A stretch of 64,000 nucleotides of DNA from Paludisphaera borealis. GTDB lineage: Bacteria; Planctomycetota; Planctomycetia; Isosphaerales; Isosphaeraceae. The position numbers were made by a program, and so were the translations under genes. Positions 1-10,491 of the stretch are shown one piece after another. The stretch is from the NCBI RefSeq assembly GCF_001956985.1, contig NZ_CP019082.1, positions 3,782,001 to 3,846,000 of the forward strand, given 5' to 3'. Under the pieces are notes generated by a model. That model ran no database searches, had not been told where the DNA came from, and saw only the letters and a list, made by a program, of their open reading frames with translations. Within the stretch, counting starts at the first letter, position 1. Every line of letters begins with the position of its first letter.

Positions 1-850
1 GGGGGATCTCGGGGGTGAACGCCGGGCCGTCGGACGGGCAGACGCGGAAGCTCGGCGTCCGGGTGACGTCGAAGATGATCGCCGCCCGTTCGAGCACGAT
101 GTTGAAGCTCATCTCGAAACCGAAGCTCGGCGTCATCCGCCAGGTGCTCTCGGCCACCACGGCCGGGCCGGCGGGGTAGTGGTACTGGGTCGAGATGTAC
201 GACAGCGGCACGTCGGCCGTGCTTGACACCGATTCCGGCATGCCGAACAGGTAGTGCACGTAATCGCTGTCATGAATGTGGAGGTCGAGCGGCTGGCCGC
301 CGCTGCGGTCCTCGTCGGCGAACCAGTTGTCGGGGCTCCAGTTGGGCTGGCTCGAAAACCGTCGGAACGTCGCCGCGATCGGCTTGCCGTACGCGCCCGA
401 CTGGATCAGGTCGCGCGCGACGACGTACTCGGGCCAGAACCGGATGCAGTGGCCGATCTGAAGGATCTTGCCCGACTCGTCGGCCGCGGCGACCATCCGG
501 TCGCACTCGGCCGTGTTCAGGGCCATCGGCTTCTCGCAGAGGACGTGCACGCCCGCCTTGAGCGCATGGACGGTGGTGTCCGGGTGCAAGAACGTCGGCA
601 GGGTGATCGAGAGGGCGTCGACCGTTCCCGACGCCAGCAGCTCGTTCAGGTCGCTGTACACCGCGATGCCGGTCAGGTCGATGTGGTCCGCCGCGCCCCC
701 GACGTTCCCCTTGGGCGCCTGCGTGGCCGCTTCGAGCGCCTTGTGGTTCGCCTCGCAAATCGCCGTGATGGTCGCGTCCGGAGACGCCTTCCAGCAGCGA
801 TAATGCATCCGACCCATGAACCCCAGACCGACGATCCCAACCCGAACCAT
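1..850 (-). CDS. Gfo/Idh/MocA-family NAD(P)-dependent oxidoreductase, 3' end missing
   Basis: About 283 residues are visible, reading in from an ATG at 850; the gene runs off the left edge of the window. The N-terminus begins MVRVGIVGLGFMGRMH, a Rossmann dinucleotide-binding loop of the GxGxxG type, and around residue 95 there is the family signature CEKPMAL, with the Lys-Pro that contacts the cofactor and substrate. The following region has the HxHxxDYVHYL segment typical of the substrate-binding domain. Members oxidise or isomerise sugars and inositols with bound NAD(P), usually in the cytoplasm; no signal peptide is seen. The substrate cannot be told from sequence. It is transcribed away from the msrA-like gene on the same strand, with 140 bases between them. 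Confidence 0.9.
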   Translation of the reverse strand, partial: MVRVGIVGLGFMGRMHYRCWKASPDATITAICEANHKALEAATQAPKGNVGGAADHIDLTGIAVYSDLNELLASGTVDALSITLPTFLHPDTTVHALKAGVHVLCEKPMALNTAECDRMVAAADESGKILQIGHCIRFWPEYVVARDLIQSGAYGKPIAATFRRFSSQPNWSPDNWFADEDRSGGQPLDLHIHDSDYVHYLFGMPESVSSTADVPLSYISTQYHYPAGPAVVAESTWRMTPSFGFEMSFNIVLERAAIIFDVTRTPSFRVCPSDGPAFTPEIP

Positions 851-990
851 GAGGACGCCCTCTCTTCTTCAACGAGCGGCAAGACCCCCGAGTCGTCCCC
901 GAGGTCCCTCGCCGCGCCTCTCGCGCCGTCTCCGCCACTACGATACCACCGCCGCGGGCGCGATCCAAGAGAGCGCGGCAGAGCGGGGCG

Positions 991-1710
991 TCACTTCAGC
1001 ATCGACTTGAGCTTGCGGAGCTTGGGCGTGATGTAGGTTTCGACGTAGTCGTAGCCGCGATGATTGCGGGCGTAGTCCTGGTGATATTCCTCGGCGGGGT
1101 AGAAGGCCTCGAACGGGACGACCTGGGTCGCGATCGACGAGCGATTCTTTCGCTTGGCGTTCAAGTCGTGGATCGCCTTCTTGGCGGCGTCTTTCTGGGC
1201 TTCGCTGTGATAGAGGATGATCGATCGGTACTGCGGGCCGAAGTCAGGCCCCTGGGAGTCGACGGTGGTCGGGTCGTGGGCGTGCCAGAACAGCTCCAGC
1301 AGCTTGTCGAACGAGACGACGTTGGCGTCGTACTCGATCTGGATCACCTCGGCGTGACCGGTCAGGCCGGTGCTGACCATCTCATACGTCGGGTTGGCGA
1401 CGTTTCCCCCCGAGTACCCTGAGACGACCGACTTGACCCCCGGCAACCGCTCGAACACCGCCTCGGTGCACCAGAAGCAGCCGCCCCCGAACGTCGCCGT
1501 CTCGATCTTCGGCTTGGCCGGCTTGGCCTTGTCCTGCTCGTCGGTCTTGTCTTTGTCCGTGTCCTTCGCCTTGGCCTCGCTCTTCGCCTTGGTGTCGGCT
1601 TTCGGAGCCGGGGCCTCGTCGGACGGCTTCGCGTCTTGGGCAAAGGCCAAGGTCGAGCCCAGCACGACGAGCAGAACGTGGAAGTGGAACGCCCGACGCA
1701 GTGTGCTCAT
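991..1710 (-). CDS. msrA: Peptide methionine-S-sulfoxide reductase, exported
   Basis: 239 residues. An N-terminal signal peptide (about residues 1-25, hydrophobic HVLLVVLGSTLAFA then AQ) precedes a Lys/Asp/Ala-rich charged linker (about 26-68) and a full MsrA domain (about 70-235). The catalytic motif is GGGCFWCTE, with the nucleophilic Cys at 78 and a second Cys at 81; this GCFWC version, as opposed to GCFWG, suggests that the second Cys resolves the disulfide. Downstream signatures GYSGG, TGHAEV, YRSIILYHS and the YHQDYA tail are present. It repairs oxidised Met-S in proteins, here probably outside the cytoplasmic membrane. The charged linker is unusually long for the family and may tether or space the enzyme. 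It appears monocistronic. Confidence 0.95.
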   Translation of the reverse strand: MSTLRRAFHFHVLLVVLGSTLAFAQDAKPSDEAPAPKADTKAKSEAKAKDTDKDKTDEQDKAKPAKPKIETATFGGGCFWCTEAVFERLPGVKSVVSGYSGGNVANPTYEMVSTGLTGHAEVIQIEYDANVVSFDKLLELFWHAHDPTTVDSQGPDFGPQYRSIILYHSEAQKDAAKKAIHDLNAKRKNRSSIATQVVPFEAFYPAEEYHQDYARNHRGYDYVETYITPKLRKLKSMLK

Positions 1711-2171
1711 CGCGAAAGCTCCTTAGAAGTTCGGCTGGCGTTGCCACGGACCTGCGACCAACCTTCCTTCCTCCATTGTCGCCAAGCGCCGGCGGTTTTC
1801 CACCCCCTTGCACCCCTGGACCCAATCGGTCGTCGGCAATTGAGACGGCGATCTTGAGTAAAAAGCTCCGCGGCCGCTTGTAAATTCTGGAAAACACCCA
1901 AGCTCTCACGAACCTCGCATTCGAGAATCACAACGCAATCCACTCATATTCACCATTCTCGCAAAGCTTCTCCCCCGGCTCAAATCCCACAGTCTTTCCA
2001 GTTCCTCCGCACGAACGGCCGATAAAGGTGAGGGGGAGAGTAGGGCGGCGCGAGGGGCGGTCTCACTCTACGTTGACGTTCTCGCGGGGATGAGCTATGG
2101 TTCCGGCGCTCGTTGATCCAGCTCGAGTCGACGACCGGGGTTGGTCCGCAGTCAGGGCAGGGAGGCCCACG
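1711..2171. other. Intergenic region upstream of msrA and kdsD
   Basis: This 461-base divergent gap holds the promoters of msrA (leftward) and the kdsD operon (rightward). An ATG at 2097 is in frame with kdsD, but the ATG at 2172 is better placed behind GGGAGG. I see no RNA gene and no convincing operator. Confidence 0.5.
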
Positions 2172-3194
2172 ATGGCGATGATCACGGATGCGTCTCCGGC
2201 CTCGGAGACCGAAGCCGAGGGACTGGCCTTCGCCCGCGAGGTGCTGCGGATCGAAGCCGAAGCGCTGACGCGGGTTCGGGAGCGGCTGAACGGGACGGTG
2301 GCGCGGGCGGCCGAGTTGATTCACGGCTGCGAGGGAAGCGTGATCGTCACCGGCATGGGCAAGGCGGGGCTGGTGGGCCAGAAGATGGCCGCGACGCTCG
2401 CCTCCACGGGCACCCGCGCGTTCCCGCTGCACCCGGCCGAGGCCGTCCACGGCGACCTGGGCCGGATCAGGGCCGACGACGTGGTAGTCGCCCTCTCGCA
2501 GAGCGGCGAGACCGAGGAGGTCTTGCGGCTGTTGCCGACCCTGCGACGGATCGGCGTCAACCTGGTGGCCGTGACCGAGCGGGGAGTCAGCTCGCTGGGA
2601 AGGGCCGCCGATCTGTGCATCGAGCTGGGGCCGATCGAGGAAGCTTGCCCGCTCGGCCTGGCGCCCTCGGCCAGCACGACGGTGATGATGGCGGTGGGCG
2701 ACGCCCTGGCCCTGTTGGTTTCACGGATGCGGGCGTTCTCGCCCGAGGATTTCGCGCTCTATCACCCTGCGGGCAACCTCGGACGCAAGCTGATGCGGGT
2801 CGAAGACGTGATGCGGACCGGCCGGCACATCCGCCGGGCGCGGGTCGATGAGACCGTCCGCGAGGTCTTCGTCCGCCTCGCCGGTCCGCGACGGCGGTCG
2901 GGGGCGGTGCTCGTCGAAGACGCCGAAAGCCGGCTCCTGGGGATCTTCACCGACAGCGATCTCGTCCGCCTGTTCGAGAAGCGTCGCGAAGGGGATCTCG
3001 ACCGGCCGATCGGCGCGGTGATGACGGCCGGCCCGTATCGCGTGGCGGTGGGCTCGCTGCTCGGCGACGCAGTCGAGCTGATGAAGGCCCATAAGATCAG
3101 CGAGCTGCCGGTGGTCGACTATTCCGACCGGCTGGCGGGCCTGATCGACGTCACCGACCTGATCGGCTTCACCGCCGCGGACTTCGAGGAATGA
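2172..3194 (+). CDS. kdsD: Arabinose-5-phosphate isomerase (KdsD/KpsF family)
   Basis: 340 residues from the ATG at 2172, chosen because GGGAGG lies about 7 bases upstream; an in-frame ATG at 2097 would add 25 residues of unremarkable sequence. The SIS domain (about 40-185) has the phosphosugar-binding motifs GMGKAG and SQSGET and the family signature HPAGNLGR; two CBS domains follow (about 215-275 and 285-335). The enzyme converts ribulose 5-phosphate to arabinose 5-phosphate, the first step of Kdo synthesis for lipopolysaccharide, in the cytoplasm. It overlaps kdsC by four bases (ATGA), so the two are very probably translationally coupled. Length and domain order match E. coli KdsD (about 328 residues). 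Confidence 0.95.
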   Translation: MAMITDASPASETEAEGLAFAREVLRIEAEALTRVRERLNGTVARAAELIHGCEGSVIVTGMGKAGLVGQKMAATLASTGTRAFPLHPAEAVHGDLGRIRADDVVVALSQSGETEEVLRLLPTLRRIGVNLVAVTERGVSSLGRAADLCIELGPIEEACPLGLAPSASTTVMMAVGDALALLVSRMRAFSPEDFALYHPAGNLGRKLMRVEDVMRTGRHIRRARVDETVREVFVRLAGPRRRSGAVLVEDAESRLLGIFTDSDLVRLFEKRREGDLDRPIGAVMTAGPYRVAVGSLLGDAVELMKAHKISELPVVDYSDRLAGLIDVTDLIGFTAADFEE

Positions 3195-3766
3195 GCCGAA
3201 TGTCGATCCCGGACCAGGAACCGGCCCCGATCTCAGCGGAACTCGCCGCGCGATGCGCGACGATCGAGCTGCTGGCGGTCGACGTCGACGGCGTTCTCAC
3301 CGACGGCTGCATCGTCGTCGACGATCACGGCGTCGAATCGAAACATTTTTACGTCCGCGACGGGCTCGGGTTCGCGCTCTGGCGCCGCGCCGGCAAGCGG
3401 TCGGCGATCGTCTCGGGACGATCGGCCGAGGTCGTGAACCGCCGGGCCGCCGAGCTGAAGATCGATCACGTCGCCCAGGGAATCAACGACAAGGCGTCGG
3501 CCTTGCGCGCGCTGCTGGTGGAATTCGGGCTCAACGCCTCGCAGGTCTGCTACGTCGGAGACGACCTGATCGATCTGCCGGCGCTGGGGGTCGTCGGTCT
3601 GGCCGCGTGCCCGGCCGACGCCGTCGCCGAGGTCCGCCGCGCGTCGCACCTCACAACCCGCTCAATCGGAGGAAGAGGCGTCGTCCGCGAGGTCGTCGAG
3701 GTGGTCATGAAGGCGCAAGGGCTCTGGCACGCCGCTTGCGAGGGGTATCGCGTCCCAGCGGTGTAA
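3191..3766 (+). CDS. kdsC: 3-deoxy-D-manno-octulosonate 8-phosphate phosphatase (KdsC family)
   Basis: 191 residues, a HAD-superfamily phosphatase of the small tetrameric KdsC type. The nucleophile motif DVDGVLTDG has Asp31 and the acid/base Asp33; further motifs are VSGRS (Thr/Ser motif II) and GDDLIDLP (motif IV metal ligands), and the protein has no cap domain. It removes phosphate from Kdo-8-phosphate, the third step of Kdo synthesis. It starts inside the last codons of kdsD (ATGA overlap) and is followed after 27 bases by the large LptC/LptA-like gene, so gene order parallels the E. coli kdsD-kdsC-lptC-lptA cluster. A second Met four codons in (3200) is a possible alternative start. Confidence 0.94.
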   Translation: MSRMSIPDQEPAPISAELAARCATIELLAVDVDGVLTDGCIVVDDHGVESKHFYVRDGLGFALWRRAGKRSAIVSGRSAEVVNRRAAELKIDHVAQGINDKASALRALLVEFGLNASQVCYVGDDLIDLPALGVVGLAACPADAVAEVRRASHLTTRSIGGRGVVREVVEVVMKAQGLWHAACEGYRVPAV

Positions 3767-3793
3767 GCGGGCTCGGGCTGAGCCGCCGTCCCA

Positions 3794-6700
3794 ATGCGGA
3801 AGTTCATCCGTGCGCGATCGAGGTCGTCGCTCGATCGCCGGAACAGGAACTCGCCGACGTTACGGAATGGTTATTTCGTGTTCAAGACACTCTTCAAGCT
3901 CGTGACCGTGTTCGGCCTCTTGGTGGGGTTCTACCAGGGCTACGTCCGCGCGTTCGCGTTCGTGATCAACCGCCTCACCGCGGACCGGCACGTCGAACAG
4001 ACCCCCTTCGAATACCACGAGCCACTCTCCAAGCTCCAGTCGTACGAACTCGCCCGCCTCAACCTCGGCAAGGACCACTGGGCGACCAAGCGCGACGTCC
4101 CCACCCACTTCAACGCCGGGCGCGGGATCTACCTGTTCGCCGGCAGCATCGCCCCGCCCGAGGGGGAGGAAGGCGCCCGGACCGACGGCAAACAGTTGGT
4201 CCTCAAGCCGGTCGCCATCATCCTCAAGACGCAAGGCGGCAGCAGCACCAAGGTCATCACCAGCGACGAGGCCCGGCTCGACTTCAACAAGCGGCTCGGC
4301 TTCGACGCCAAGCCCGGCGCCGAACCCCTGATCATCAAGCACGCCCGGCTCGAGGGCAACGTGGTCATCCGCGACGACCGCGGCACGCCCAACGACTCCG
4401 CGGACGACATGGTCGTCTCGATGCCGTGGATCGAGTACGACGCCGACAAGCTTCAGGTCCAGACCGATTCCGGCATCCTGCTCGTCGACCGCGACATGAG
4501 AGTGACCGCCGTCGGCCTCGACATCTTGCTCCGGCCCAAGAGCGACCCCACCCGGCCGAGCGGCCGAGCGGCCACCGGTTTCGAGGGCGCCAAGAGCGCC
4601 GTCTTGCGCAAGAACGTCAACATCGTCTTTGGCGACGTCGGCAGCACGGGCGTGCTGCCGGGCGCGGCGAAGACCAAGAAGTCGGCCGACGGCAAGGTCG
4701 CCGCCGAGGTGAACGTCGACGCTCGGCTTGCTCAGAACAAGAAGCCGGCCGCCGACGAGGCCGTGCCGCTCAACATCCAGTGCGACGGGCCGATGCAGAT
4801 CGACCTGCCCAACCCGCCGTTGCCGGAGAAGGTCGGGCCGCCGCCGCCCCCCGCGCCGACGCTCGTCCGGTTCAACCGCAACGTCGTCGTCAAGCGCGGC
4901 AAGCTCACCGAGCTGCCCGACCAGCTCAACTGCGACACCCTCGACCTCACGCTGCTGCCGGGCGAGAAGCCCGCCGCGAAGCCCGAGGACGCCCAGCTCG
5001 CCAAGGCCCCGAAGCCCGAGAAGCCGGCCGCGCCGCAGGGTGCCGCCGTCGCCGGAGCCGGAGCGAACGGCGACGCCGAGGAGAAAAGCCTCTTCGGCGG
5101 CCTGGCGCTCCGGCGAGCCAAGGCCAGCGGCCACGCGGTCTGGCTCCAGATGCCGTCGCAGAACAACAAGATCCTCTGCATCGAGCTGATCCACAGCAAA
5201 GACCCGCTCACCGGCAAGAACACGACCCACTTGCTCGGCGGCAGCCGGCAGCTCATGTTCGTCAAGGAGGACGTCGCCCTGGACGGCCCCGACAAGGGCA
5301 AGGTTCAGTCGGTCACCCACGCCTGGTGCGCCGACGCGACCCTGATGGACGACGGCGACATGGACCGGGGCACCCTGGTGGCCAACGGCCCCGGCCGGGT
5401 GGAAATCCGCCCCACCCCCAAGCCGGGTGACGGTCCGCCGCGCGAGACTCCCCCCGCCCAGACGGCCGTCTGGCAGGATCAGCTCTGGCTCCAGAACGAG
5501 GTCGGCCCCGACGGCACGGTCGTCGGCAAGATCGTCGTCCTCAAGGGCATGCCGCGCGTCCAGGACCGGCTCCAGGGAGCCTCGCTCGACGCGGCCCAGA
5601 GCATCGTCGTCTGGCTCGACTCCAAGCCCTCGACGGCCCCCAAGACCGCCACGACCCTCGACTCGCGCGAGGTCGTCCCCGCCGCCTACACGGTCGCTGA
5701 CGCCGCATCGAAGTCGCCCGCGCCCGGCGGGGGCATGAACATCCGCCGGCTGCTGGCCGTCAAGGACGTCCACATGGTCGCCCCGTCGCAAGACCTCCGC
5801 GCCCGCGATCGGCTCGACGTCGACTTCGAACAGGCCAAGATCACGGCCACGCCCCCGACCCCGGCCCCGGCCTCGAATCCAGCGCCCGCTCCGGCCGCCG
5901 CGCCGGGCTCCGAAGTCCCGGCCCCAGCGCCGGCTCAGTCGGCGGCCCCCGCGCCGAAGCCGCTGGAGCCGCTGATGACCGCCCTGGCCGACCGCGTGCA
6001 GGCCAAGGTGATCGTCGGCGCCAAGCCCCCCGCGACGTCGGGCAAGGCCGCGTCCGCGTCGCCGATCCCCGGCGGATCGAACTCGAGCTACGAGATCCGC
6101 GACGTCGAGATGCGCGGCGGGGTCGTGCTCCATCAAGACCCCGCGCCGGACAAGAAGAAGGGGACCGACGCCTCCGGCGAGGTGCTGGTCCTCCGCAACG
6201 AAGCCTCGGGCAAGGCGGTCTTCGACCTGTATCATCACGACCCGTATTCGCCCAAGACCCAGAACGTCAAACCCGAGACCATGCCCCCAGCCCGCGTGAT
6301 CACTGAAGAGATGACCATCGAAGCCAACCTGATCGGCGTCAACCAGTCGACCAACAAGGCCTGGGCCTACGGGGCCGGCAAGCTCACCCAGCTTACCGAC
6401 CGCGGCCTCATGACCGACCGATCGCCCGACGCCCCGAATCAGGCCGACGCCCAAGCCGGCGACTCCAAGACGCTCGTCGTCGAGAAGACGAAGAAGCGGG
6501 CCGGCAAGGTGAAGGCCGAGAAGACGAAGATCACCATCACCTGGGCCGACAAGATGACCTTCGAGGGGGTCGCGGTCGATCCCTTGAACCGGCCCGCCGC
6601 CAAGGCCGTCTTCTACAAGAACGCCCGGGCCGAGATGGAAGATTCGGTGCTCTACGGCGGCGAATCGATCACCACCTACACTGACCAGCCGATCCCGCTG

Positions 6701-7816
6701 GCGGAGTTCGGCAAGCTGACCCAGAAGCCGAAGCCCGCGCCGACCGCCGCGAACGACGAGGATCTGCCGGCCGTCGAGGACGAGAAGCCCAAGCCCGACC
6801 TCGCGCTCCTCGAATGCAAGGGCAACGCCGTGGCGATCACCCGCAAGGTCGATCCCGACCGGCCGGTGCTCCTCAGCCTCCAGAAGCTCGCCGCCAACTC
6901 GCTGACTTACGACCGTCGCAGCGGCGGCTTCGTCGCGCCGGGGCCGGGCATGGTCTACCTCTACGACCGCAACAACAACGACCCGACCAAGTCGTCCAAG
7001 CCCTCGGCGGCCGTCAACGAAACCGCGACCTCGCGCCGGACCATTCAGCAGACATCCTTCCAGTCGGACGGCGACGACAAGATCGCCGTCCGCAACGGCG
7101 GCCCCGCGGCCGCCGCGGCTGGGCGCGCCGCCGATCCGAAGTCGCTGCTGCCGCCGCTGGTCCTGACGCAGATCAAGTTCAACAAGGAGATGCGCGGACG
7201 GTTCGGGACCGGCAAGCAGGACGACGTGACCGAGCAGCGGTGGGCCGAGTTCTTCGGCGGCGTCGAGACGGCCCGTTGCGAAGTCCCGAGCGTGCTGAAA
7301 GACGGCCTCAACTACGACCACCTGCCGGCGAACGCCTATTTCTTGACGTCGGAGACCCTCCGCGTCATCACCGAGCCGCCGCCGGCCGGGTCCGAGCGGA
7401 ACGCCCCGAGCCGCAACTTCCTGAAGGCGTGGGACAACGCCACCGTCGTCGCCAAGGACACCACGCTCCAGGCCGACGTCATCACCTACGACTCGCTCAA
7501 CGATCTGATCTACGCCAACGCCCTGGAGGGCCGCACCGTCCAGGCCGTCCAGCAAACCGGACTCGGCCAGCCGGGCTCGCCGCTCACCGCCAAGGCCGTG
7601 AGGATGAACCCCAAGACCGGCGCGGTCGACGTGGCCGACCCCGCGAACATCCAGTTGATCGACCACCACACCGGCGAACGTCCCAAGACGGTCAACATGT
7701 CCGATCCCGAACCCGGCACCAAAGCCGGCAAGCTCGCCAAACCCAAGGAACCCCGCAAGCCACCCAAGCGTCCCACCGTTAACCAGATCGAGAAAAAGGG
7801 CTTCACCGGACGCTGA
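3794..7816 (+). CDS. Very large membrane-anchored LptC/LptA(OstA)-like protein, probable LPS-transport component
   Basis: 1340 residues from the ATG at 3794. A GTG at 3878, just before VFKTLFKLVTVFGLL, would give a more usual N-terminal membrane anchor, so the first 28 Arg-rich residues may not be translated. One transmembrane helix (about 30-55) is followed by a long extracytoplasmic part. Segments such as IIKHARLEGNVVIRDD (about 180-200), VEMRGGVVLHQDP (about 770) and a late block with MTFEGVAV, NARAEMEDSVLYGG and ITTYTD (about 915-970) resemble the repeated 'gnV.v...A..m.Y' strands of LptA/LptC beta-jellyrolls. A Pro/Ala-rich linker lies near 685-725. Position directly after kdsD-kdsC supports a role in carrying LPS across the periplasm. 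Normal LptC and LptA are about 190 residues, so this would be a planctomycete-scale version; lptB is not adjacent. Similarity was judged by eye only. Confidence 0.7.
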   Translation: MRKFIRARSRSSLDRRNRNSPTLRNGYFVFKTLFKLVTVFGLLVGFYQGYVRAFAFVINRLTADRHVEQTPFEYHEPLSKLQSYELARLNLGKDHWATKRDVPTHFNAGRGIYLFAGSIAPPEGEEGARTDGKQLVLKPVAIILKTQGGSSTKVITSDEARLDFNKRLGFDAKPGAEPLIIKHARLEGNVVIRDDRGTPNDSADDMVVSMPWIEYDADKLQVQTDSGILLVDRDMRVTAVGLDILLRPKSDPTRPSGRAATGFEGAKSAVLRKNVNIVFGDVGSTGVLPGAAKTKKSADGKVAAEVNVDARLAQNKKPAADEAVPLNIQCDGPMQIDLPNPPLPEKVGPPPPPAPTLVRFNRNVVVKRGKLTELPDQLNCDTLDLTLLPGEKPAAKPEDAQLAKAPKPEKPAAPQGAAVAGAGANGDAEEKSLFGGLALRRAKASGHAVWLQMPSQNNKILCIELIHSKDPLTGKNTTHLLGGSRQLMFVKEDVALDGPDKGKVQSVTHAWCADATLMDDGDMDRGTLVANGPGRVEIRPTPKPGDGPPRETPPAQTAVWQDQLWLQNEVGPDGTVVGKIVVLKGMPRVQDRLQGASLDAAQSIVVWLDSKPSTAPKTATTLDSREVVPAAYTVADAASKSPAPGGGMNIRRLLAVKDVHMVAPSQDLRARDRLDVDFEQAKITATPPTPAPASNPAPAPAAAPGSEVPAPAPAQSAAPAPKPLEPLMTALADRVQAKVIVGAKPPATSGKAASASPIPGGSNSSYEIRDVEMRGGVVLHQDPAPDKKKGTDASGEVLVLRNEASGKAVFDLYHHDPYSPKTQNVKPETMPPARVITEEMTIEANLIGVNQSTNKAWAYGAGKLTQLTDRGLMTDRSPDAPNQADAQAGDSKTLVVEKTKKRAGKVKAEKTKITITWADKMTFEGVAVDPLNRPAAKAVFYKNARAEMEDSVLYGGESITTYTDQPIPLAEFGKLTQKPKPAPTAANDEDLPAVEDEKPKPDLALLECKGNAVAITRKVDPDRPVLLSLQKLAANSLTYDRRSGGFVAPGPGMVYLYDRNNNDPTKSSKPSAAVNETATSRRTIQQTSFQSDGDDKIAVRNGGPAAAAAGRAADPKSLLPPLVLTQIKFNKEMRGRFGTGKQDDVTEQRWAEFFGGVETARCEVPSVLKDGLNYDHLPANAYFLTSETLRVITEPPPAGSERNAPSRNFLKAWDNATVVAKDTTLQADVITYDSLNDLIYANALEGRTVQAVQQTGLGQPGSPLTAKAVRMNPKTGAVDVADPANIQLIDHHTGERPKTVNMSDPEPGTKAGKLAKPKEPRKPPKRPTVNQIEKKGFTGR

Positions 7817-7825
7817 CCCACGAGC

Positions 7826-7850
7826 CGAGGCGGCCTCGATGGCCGCCTCG
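7826..7850. terminator. Stem-loop between convergent genes
   Basis: A perfect 10-bp stem (CGAGGCGGCC / GGCCGCCTCG) with a five-base loop lies between the convergent 3' ends of the LptC-like gene and the lacD-like gene. It lacks a T-run, so it may act bidirectionally or only as a 3'-end stabiliser. Confidence 0.5.
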
Positions 7851-7865
7851 CTCAGTCGACCCCGA

Positions 7866-8996
7866 TCAGTACACCTCGCCCGGCGCGGCGGGGCCGTGGG
7901 ACGAGGGGAGGGCGGGGGAGCCGCCGGCGAGTCGGGGGTAGCGGTAGTGCCAGCCTTCGACAGCGCGGACGGTGTTCAGGTCGTCGCGGGTCAGGCCGTA
8001 GCGGCCGAACCAGGGGGTGCCGAGCGACCGCACCAGGGCGTCGACCTCGGCGATCCGCTGGCGGCCGGTCGTGACGGCGAACTCGGTCCGCGACGGGCCG
8101 TCGGGCTGAAGGAAGTACTCCTTCCAGAACGCCCGGCCGCCGAGAATCCCCGCGGCGCCGGCGCGCAGGGCCATCTCGACCTGCACGAGATAGGCCGCGT
8201 AGTCGACGCCCGCCGACAGCAGCACCCAGGGCCGCTCGCTGACGGCGTCGAGGGCCTGGAGGTTGTTTTCAAGCTGGTCGTCGCTCTCACGGTCGAGCGT
8301 GCCGGGGAACTCGGCCTTGTAGACGTCGCAGAACCGGCTGAGCTGGCGGGCCGTCTCGATCACGGTCTCGGCCTTGCGCTCGAGGAACGAGGCGTCGGTC
8401 TTGGCCTCGCCGCCGAACGGGAACGCCACGGCTTCCAGCAGCAAGAGCACGTCGTGCCGCTTGCACTCCTCGTACACCTGCTCGACCAGCGCGAGATTCG
8501 CCTCGGCCGAGTGCGGCTCGGTCGGTTCGAACTGGGCGAGCAGCTTGACGGCGTCGGCCCCCATCAGCTTGATCTTCTCGACGCCCCAGCCGGGCTCGAC
8601 CGCCGCCAATGGAGCGCCCAGCTTGCTCTTGTTGTAGGCTGACTTTTCGAGCCGGACGAGCAGCCCCTTGTGCGGCGGGATCGCCTCCGAGGCCACCGCC
8701 GACCACGCGCCGTAGTACGGGTCGATCAGGACGCCCGAGACGACCGGGGCGAGCGACCGCATCAGGTCGAGCTTGATCTCGACGACTTCCTCGTAGGTCG
8801 GCTGCCGATCTTCGCCGGCCGTCTTGAGGGCCTTGGCCGCCATGTCGACCACCGAGTTGTTCTGGTCGAGGGCCAGGATCGTGAGCGTGCCGTCGGGGTT
8901 GCTGATCCGCTGCAAGCCCCGCAGCTTGCCCGGCGTCAGCCCCTTGCTCAACAACGTCGTGGCGCTCAGCTTCCGCGATTGATCCCCGAACGACAT
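7866..8996 (-). CDS. Tagatose-1,6-bisphosphate aldolase-like protein (LacD family)
   Basis: 376 residues from the ATG at 8996, chosen because AAGG sits about 8 bases upstream; an earlier in-frame ATG at 9044 adds only a polar 16-residue tail. The fold is a class I TIM-barrel aldolase: LTILALDQNNSV near residue 40, SGVLIDPYYG on the next strand, and CDVYKAEFPG near residue 235, whose Lys is the candidate Schiff-base residue. LacD enzymes split tagatose 1,6-bisphosphate into dihydroxyacetone phosphate and glyceraldehyde 3-phosphate. The C-terminus carries an extra Pro/Gly-rich tail of about 25 residues. It is divergent from a second class I aldolase (FbaB), which suggests linked central sugar-phosphate metabolism. 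The true substrate is unproven. Confidence 0.83.
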   Translation of the reverse strand: MSFGDQSRKLSATTLLSKGLTPGKLRGLQRISNPDGTLTILALDQNNSVVDMAAKALKTAGEDRQPTYEEVVEIKLDLMRSLAPVVSGVLIDPYYGAWSAVASEAIPPHKGLLVRLEKSAYNKSKLGAPLAAVEPGWGVEKIKLMGADAVKLLAQFEPTEPHSAEANLALVEQVYEECKRHDVLLLLEAVAFPFGGEAKTDASFLERKAETVIETARQLSRFCDVYKAEFPGTLDRESDDQLENNLQALDAVSERPWVLLSAGVDYAAYLVQVEMALRAGAAGILGGRAFWKEYFLQPDGPSRTEFAVTTGRQRIAEVDALVRSLGTPWFGRYGLTRDDLNTVRAVEGWHYRYPRLAGGSPALPSSHGPAAPGEVY

Positions 8997-9426
8997 GGCC
9001 GACCTTCTTCTCTGTCTGGACGCGTTCTCATTCCCACTGCACAACGCCGCGAGCGTATTCTAGACCGTTGCGCCAGCCTGGCACCAGCCCACCGGGACGC
9101 ACAGGCCGGATCGGCCGGATCGATAAACCAAACCGCTCATTGCGTCGGGGGGCGTCCGACTCTATGATGGGTGGCCTGGCCCGAATGTTTCCGGTGATCC
9201 CGATTCGGGACGGCCGGATTCCGGCCAGCGTGCTCGAAACACGAGGGATTGCGAGCACACCCTTACTTTCGCACCCGGGCCCGCTCGACTGGGGCCGGAG
9301 TCCGGGGCGCGACGGCTTCCGCCCGTCGCATTCGCATCTCATTTCCATCGTACGCGGACCGGCCGTCGGCGTCCGCCCCCAGAGAGGGACCGCCACAGGC
9401 CGCCGCGGATCGGAGAGTCTCCTGAC
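8997..9426. other. Divergent intergenic region between two aldolase genes
   Basis: About 430 bases with promoters firing both ways. No conserved hairpin, RNA gene or riboswitch was recognised. GGAG lies about 10 bases upstream of the fbaB start. Confidence 0.4.

Positions 9427-10491
<1,065 letters not shown>

Noticed and set aside
3860-7669. 1269-codon open frame on the minus strand under the LptC-like gene
   Set aside because: It is an antisense shadow of a high-GC gene: no ribosome site, and composition dominated by Gly/Arg/Val/Asp as expected from complementary codons.
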